Shown one piece after another: positions 59,801-64,000 of a stretch of 64,000 nucleotides of DNA; position 1 is the stretch's first letter, and the number at the start of each line of letters is the position of its first letter. The notes beneath the pieces are model-generated. The model was not told where the DNA came from. It was given only the letters and a program-made list of their open reading frames with translations, and made no database searches. Origin of the DNA: Euglena gracilis. Lineage: Eukaryota > Euglenida > Euglenophyceae > Euglenales. The DNA is taken from positions 25,272,938-25,336,937 of the forward strand of contig CP154957.1 of assembly GCA_039621445.1 (NCBI GenBank). Reading direction: 5' to 3'. The position numbers were made by a program, and so were the translations under genes.

Positions 59801-62800
59801 TTTTGTGCACTTTTCCCTCTGTTCGACTTAGCCGTTTTCGGGGGGTGGGGGGTCAAAAAATCGATGTTTTCCAAATTTCTCGAAAATGATGCAAAATCAA
59901 AGGAAATGTCCGGAGACCTAAATTGAAGCCCTTGGAACGCTCTATCTACTGTGATTTTGGTTTCCCCGTAACTCCCCGCGTAGCCCGAGATACGGGCGTT
60001 TTTCGGCCAATTTGGGCCATTTCAGGCCATTTTGTACACTTTTCCCTCTGTTCGACTTGGCCGTTTTCGGTCAAAAAAGCCGAAACGATGTTTTTGGGCC
60101 TCCCGGACCCAGAAAAACTGTTTTCGAGCCGAAAACGAGCGTTTTTCGACCCGCCGGCGCCCCGTTTTGGGCCGCCGACCCATTGACTTTGGGTCAAATC
60201 CGGGTCAAAAAAGTCGAAAAAAATCGGAAAAATAAATATTTTTTTGCCCGAAACGATGTTTTTGGGCCTCCCGGACCCAGAAACCCTGTTTTTGAGCTGA
60301 AAACGAGCGTTTTTCGACCCCCCGGCGCCCCGTTTCGGGCACAAAACCCTTGCATTTCAGTCAAAAAACCTCCATGGAGTGGGCGCTTATCAAGAGCTCA
60401 GCACTATTCAAAACCTGGTTTATAAGTAGGAGGGGGTTACAAGTGGGGGGTGGGGTTTAGTGTTTTGAGGCGAGGGTGTGTGTTCCCAGTGAGGTGGGAG
60501 CATTGGGGAATCGTCAAGGGACAGATATCACACAGCAGTGGTTGTGGCTCCATGAAAACTTGGTGAAAATGGTTGGGTGGTTGCCTTCAAAAAGGCCAAG
60601 GAGGGAATTTTACCAGCTGGGTGTGTCCCGTTTGCACGCCTGTATGTGCATCTGAGTGTCACCGTGTATGAATGTACGCAAGAGCGAGTGAATGTAAGTA
60701 CCCTTCGAGCATGATCATCATGCTATGCATTTCATTCAATGTCTCTTCAACTTTTATTTGGATCAACTCTATTAAAAAATAATCCAATTACATCTAATCA
60801 TGCAGATTTTTCCTAATTTGCCTGACGTTGTCTTATCAACCTGTTTCTTCTTTCAGCATTTCGCAATTCGATCCCCAAGTATGATTGCAGCCTCTTGCAG
60901 AAGAAACGGCTGCTTGGGAAGGGTGGTCTTTGTGAAGCCTGGCTGTGCAATTACAAGGTGTGGCTTTATATTTCATTTCTCAAAGGAGCTTGCTACATGT
61001 GCCATTTGCAGGGGGAATGCGGATCGCATGATCCCACATGGTCCCCAATCTTGCTTTTTTTGGGAAAATTTGAAAAATACTGGGCCCCGAAAAGCATTCA
61101 CAACAGTTGCTTTTTGATCCAGAGAATGTTTTGTGTCACTTTTTGATCATTTTCTGCATTCTTTTCTTTGTAGAAATTATTACCGAGTGTTGTACAGGGG
61201 CGAAAATTTTGACCGCATAATCCCACATGATCCCGCATGATCTCGCATAATTTTCAAGGTCAAAAACTTACCCAAAAACAGCTTCATCAGGCCCCCAAGT
61301 GCTTTTTTCTTTCGTTTCAGGAATCTTTTTATGGAGAATGTGTTTTTTTCCTCACCCAAATTTGTCCATTTTTTGATTTATCCAGTGTTTCTGTTAAATT
61401 CACTTCTAAGTTTGTTTGGCTCGTTGTAGTGCAGAGGAGGGGGTTGTTATTTGGCAGTCAAATTGGTCCTCAGAGAGGCAGGGGTGTATGGGAAGCAGAG
61501 AATTTCTGAAGCTGGAGGTTACACTACCCTTTCACCTCAAAAAAATTGGGTAAAACAAATCCCAAACCAGTTGTATTTGCGCCCTTTTGTCGATTTTGGG
61601 GTACCACTGGGGGTCAAGGTGGTGGGGATTGCGGACTACCCCTCCCCAGAGGTCATACCTTTAAGGTTTTGTTCTTCCATAGAGCTGATGTTTTTTCCCA
61701 GAAAAATATGAAAAGTTGTTTTATCTTTGAGATCGTTCACATATCCCAGAGGGTTTGCTCGTCTCATGTTGAAGACGAAACTTGAAGAAATTATTGATGA
61801 AATTTTTTTCGGAATGGAGCTTTTTTTTTATATGAAATAAGTTTTCAAAGATTCAAGAAATTTGTTGCGGTGTGTTTTTAAATTAAGTATTTGGGTTTGT
61901 TGTATTTTGAGGACTTCTAGTCTTTCTCTACATGTATGGTTTATTTTATTATTTGTGCAGTTTATGATATCAACGGTTCATGGTTTTGAAGCAACCATGT
62001 GTTTAAGCATTTAATGTTTGCATTTTACCGTCAATTTGTGTGCATTTTATCGACAACAGTTCCACATTAAACCAAAATGTTTGCATTTTCACGATTTTTT
62101 TTGCATTTTTATCAGCAATTTTGCGCACTTCTACTTTTTCGCAAGAAAGATGGACGTGGGGGATGCACAGCCATTTTTTTTGCATTTTTGCAATCCCCCA
62201 ATTTTTCAAATTTTTGCATTTTTTTTCGATTTTTTTTGGAATTGTTTTGAGAAGGAAGTTTTCTTCATATTTCCGTATGATTTCATTAAAAACCGGTTCC
62301 ATTTTTTGCATGTTTTTGAGTATTTTTTTGCATTTTTTTGTTGTTTTTTTTTGCGTCTTTTTCTCTCAGATTTTGTGCATTTTTTCCAAGGCATTTTTTC
62401 CTTTTAGCTTGCTTGCAGGTGCCAGACAGAACTGCCAAAAGCGTCCACATTTTTACAGAGTGTTAAAAATACTTTTGTCTTGCACTGCACTCAATAATAT
62501 TTGCATTTATTACCAAAAATTTGCATTCCATCCTTCTATTTTGCTCAGTGGTGGAAACCTCATGTACACCAATTGCTGCAGATCCATCAGGGGAGGCAAA
62601 TGCACAACCCCCATTTCGACTCATAAACACAGGCAAAACCAGAAAAAAAAGAATACAACACCCCTGGGCAGGGGGTGATGCGGCATTCTTTTTTTTGTAA
62701 AATAGGTGGGATTATAAATGACCATGCGGTTTGTAGTTCCGTCCCCCCTTCCCTGGGTCCCCCATTTTAAATCCCCCCATTGTGCAAAATACGAGGGACG

Positions 62801-63695
62801 GCAGCACACCACGCTCTGGTGTCCAGCCTGCTGGCTGGGGCAGCCCCAGGCCCTATTTTCTTTTATTGCCTGGGAAATGTTTTTAAAATACCCCTGGAAT
62901 TGCTTTAAATTACTTTCAAACAAAGATATCGGACAATTTTTTACTACCAAGCTCGGACTGCTGCATTTTTGCATGAATGGATTAAGATATATTCAACACC
63001 TCAGGAAATAAACATGCCCACCTTGTTGTGGGTCTCGTTGTCCTGTACAGACAGCCTCGGGAGCAGAGGGGAGGGAGGGCAGGGGAATGGGGGGGGGGGT
63101 GCGTAGTTGTGGCAGACAGCCAAGATTGGCCCAGGTGTGAAGCAGAGGTAGAGCCATCTCCAGTCCAATCTCCCATTTTTTGTATAGTTCCTCACAGTCC
63201 TGTTGGAGACCAATTTGGGTCGTTTTTGAGCCATTTTGTGTCAGTTGATTTTATTCACATTGGATCAATCAGGCTAATTTCGGGCTATTCTGGGCCAGTT
63301 TGGGCCATTTTTTTCTTTGGACATTTGGTCCAGCATTTCAGGCCAAAGTTGCAGGTTTGTGACTTTATATGAATGTGACGAACATCAATTTTCTCACAAT
63401 TGAGCATTTGGAAAATTTGGGGAAAAAATGCTGCATTATTCCCCCCCCCCCCCCCGCATTTATCTTTTTCTTCTCCGATGTTTCCAGACCTTCTGGCATT
63501 TCCATACGGTGCTTGGAGAGCTCAAGAGCTGCCAAGTGTCGAATTTCTTGCCGGAGATTTGTGCTTTCCAACCTGTACACAGGGTAACGACATCGTTGCC
63601 AAGATTCCATTGCCCTCAGCCACCCCAGAGGAGGTCAAGAAAATGTTCAGAGCTGCCCGGCAGCAAATGAAGTTCGACCACGAGAACATTTTGAG
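47292..63695 (+). CDS. Protein kinase with N-terminal Cys pairs, partial, 7 exons
   Basis: Exons 47292-47405, 49864-50019, 50965-51104, 53909-54061, 54365-54437, 60857-60957 and 63583-63695 join with matching phase throughout; the last ends in phase 2 at AG|GTATCT and the gene runs off the window. The N-terminal part has MCDACTTKE and YLCEACSC, two cysteine groups that may bind zinc. Next is DVNYSQTLDFLEYIHWSLEL, then GLPWRGVQSFFNTCFKVVPP. The last two exons form a kinase N-lobe: glycine-rich loop LLQKKRLLGKGGLCEAWL, beta-3 lysine in IVAKIPLPS, and an alpha-C region EEVKKMFRAARQQMKFDHEN. The alpha-C glutamate that normally pairs with the lysine appears to be alanine, so activity is uncertain. 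A competing terminal exon at 56441-56472 would end the N-terminal part as a separate short protein. The start codon is not determined. Confidence 0.7.
47709..47880. repeat. Left half of a CAGGCTT/CTTAAGG-type element
   Basis: Starts CAGTCTATTGCTTAAGGGTT and carries TACTGCAGCTACTCCA and GGTCCGCTAGCAGGGCTAGC, closely following 838-1000. It stops about where the next element begins and has no right end. Confidence 0.6.
47903..48216. mobile_element. hAT-like miniature element, 314 bp
   Basis: Left CAGGCTTGCGCTTAGTCGG pairs with CATGCTTGTGCTTACCGACC from the right. The 8-bp repeat CTGTCCAA flanks it exactly at 47895-47902 and 48217-48224. The interior shows GGGGCAGGCACCCCATAGCA modules facing each other and the palindrome CGGCGCCGAAGGCGCCG at 48039-48056. 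It lies in the first identified kinase-gene intron. Confidence 0.9.
48273..48815 (+). CDS. 180-codon open frame in a kinase-gene intron, unknown
   Basis: A single uninterrupted frame from ATG to TGA in purine-rich, non-repetitive sequence. It begins MNSMEMKWGYTPLHNMSV and ends VNKFRYICQD, with Lys/Trp/Phe-containing sequence that is not low-complexity. No family is recognised. It could be an intronic gene on the same strand, a remnant of a mobile-element protein, or chance. An acceptor at 48252 would splice it in phase to the exon ending at 47405, giving an alternative C-terminus for the kinase transcript. Confidence 0.35.
   Translation: MNSMEMKWGYTPLHNMSVRTLKKLWRKRGVVGLDIHTGEILQEFWRENSITHKCQGVEKFKQIWEMVSLTVDNQVIKCYLTRGGGEKNPSFHAKTSFQIVHGEKCKSSSPFQRMPSRSHKGEGNGQRRLLTGLQLFPLTSTSKCVHTFENRHICFLGQQKTANFVMQPPSVNKFRYICQD
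49303..49420. repeat. (TA)n/(TATC)n microsatellite
   Basis: AT dinucleotides from 49303 to about 49345, then GATATA/TATC tetramers to 49420. Located in an intron. Confidence 0.95.
52270..52545. repeat. GTCGGT-type miniature element, reverse orientation
   Basis: Starts CATGCCATTGCTTACCAACCC, the reverse complement of the right end of 40039-40339. It includes repeats of GTCACTTTTCAAAAG, the palindrome GGCGCCTTCGGCGCCG at 52465-52480 and a C/G run. The far end and duplication are not clear. Confidence 0.55.
52820..53307. mobile_element. hAT-like miniature element, 488 bp
   Basis: CAGGGGTTTTCTGAAGC on the left pairs with CAGGGGTTTTCTTAAGG from the right. The interior has short GGCCAGC/GGCCGGAGGC repeats and CAGCCCAGCCCAGCCC. 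Flanking G-rich sequence makes a duplication hard to judge. Confidence 0.7.
56441..56472 (+). other. Possible alternative terminal exon
   Basis: Follows TTCTGCTTCAG and, joined in phase to the exon ending at 54437, reads NCEDQCQRFFTIE then stop TAA. Using it would end the protein before the kinase domain. The short length makes chance plausible. Confidence 0.3.
57615..57868. mobile_element. hAT-like miniature element, 254 bp
   Basis: CAGGGGTTTTTTTAGGC on the left pairs with CAGAGGTTTTTGTAAAACC from the right. The 8-bp repeat TTTGAGGT flanks it exactly at 57607-57614 and 57869-57876. C/G runs surround a TTTCGGCGCCAATTTTTTTGAAAAGTGC core. Confidence 0.9.
58987..60465. mobile_element. 1.5-kb element with CCACTTATAAACC ends and internal duplications
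   Basis: GTTAACCC..CCACTTATAAACC on the left is inverted as GGTTTATAAGTAGG..GGTTTAGTG on the right. GGTTATAGGATCCGG recurs near 59025, 59060 and 59268. Two imperfect direct repeats of about 130 bp (about 59710-59839 and 59929-60069) and of about 86 bp (60083-60168 and 60253-60340) lie inside. No flanking duplication was recognised. The minus-strand frame over these repeats has a repeated KRGAGGSKNARF motif but looks repeat-derived. Confidence 0.6.
61000..63582. other. Intron within the kinase N-lobe
   Basis: No gene seen. 62020-62400 is a TTTGCATTTTT-rich tract like 18100-18660; 62640-62760 and 63080-63110 contain short C/G runs. The kinase exons on either side join in phase 0. Confidence 0.5.
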
Positions 63696-64000
63696 GTATC
63701 TGCAATGGCGTGTGAAACGGTGGTTTACCAAATTGATGCAGTTGTTTTGGAGGGCAAAAATGCAATGCCACGGACAGAAAATCCAAACACATGTTCTGTT
63801 CATTTTCTGATGGAGAACAATCTTTTGGATGAGTATTTATCGTAATTGCAACTCCAAATTTAAGAGGGGAAACAGGGGTGCAAACATTTTTTTTTTGGAA
63901 TTGTCTGTTTTGCATTCGGTGTTTTGGTTTTTATGAGGTGGCTTGGTGAGCAGTTTGGCATCACGTGAAACAATGTTCATTTTGAACTGACATGTTGAAA
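63696..64000. other. Right edge, kinase-gene intron
   Basis: Follows the donor at 63696. No further exon is recognised; the rest of the kinase domain lies beyond the window. Confidence 0.5.

Larger units (their letters stand above)
54438..60856. other. Very large kinase-gene intron or intergenic gap
   Basis: Includes repeat copies at 54580-55150 and 55370-56080 (GCTGGCTGGAAAAAGGTGC modules, C/G runs, GCGCC palindromes), the possible terminal exon 56441-56472, an AC microsatellite (56735-56830), T-rich sequence to 57600, and two elements. At 58853-58927 an open stretch (EVKDRNARRGSAAPTFSFRQ) after CACCACAG may be a further exon but its phase does not fit the main chain. Confidence 0.4.

Noticed and set aside
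59946-60344. 132-codon minus-strand repeat protein
   Set aside because: The internal repeat follows the DNA duplication of a mobile element and has no start context or codon bias.

Overview
The window looks like nuclear DNA of a eukaryote, probably a protist or alga. Every gene I can support is split by GT-AG introns from about 40 bp to several kb, the reading phase matches across nearly every junction I could test, and most of the DNA is intronic. I cannot name the lineage. Many exons, mainly in the first 40 kb, prefer G or C at third codon positions. The introns are filled with short transposon-like elements whose ends are long C and G runs. All exons I can support lie on the + strand; I found no rRNA, tRNA, CRISPR array or prokaryotic operon.

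Layout. 1743-3559: C-terminal exons of a prolyl-tRNA synthetase. 5916-6562: last exons of an unrecognised gene, with a 19-bp tandem array of CAG|GT motifs before the final exon. 7872-15402: nine phase-matched exons of an unrecognised acidic protein with a CPRC motif. 17089-20102: six phase-matched exons of an unrecognised acidic-then-basic, probably nuclear protein. 20932-25855: four transposon-like elements side by side. 26375-39817: a MATE-family multidrug/organic-cation exporter in about twelve exons. 43207-45463: a small three-exon gene joining a four-cysteine zinc-finger-like module to a Pro/Ser/Thr/Tyr tail. 47292-63695 and beyond: exons that join in phase into a protein with N-terminal cysteine pairs, a middle region of unknown type, and the N-lobe of a protein kinase that runs off the right edge.

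Mobile elements. Three families stand out. (1) Three elements with AAGCACC termini, 10-bp target-site duplications (Mutator-like length) and arrays of decamers that differ between copies. (2) Many 250-490 bp elements with CA..TG termini, in several copies flanked by 8-bp duplications (hAT-like length); one of them splits the first membrane segment of the MATE gene and may have created an intron. (3) One 3.0-kb element with terminal inverted repeats of about 80 bp, a 5-bp duplication and an interior full of palindromic GCGCGCATTTGCGC units. A short GC palindrome (GGCGC-aaa-GCGCC followed by A/T) recurs in otherwise different elements.

The genes are not obviously one pathway: a translation enzyme, a membrane exporter, a kinase and several probable nuclear proteins. 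Exon limits rest on splice motifs, phase and family resemblance; no transcript data or database search was available.
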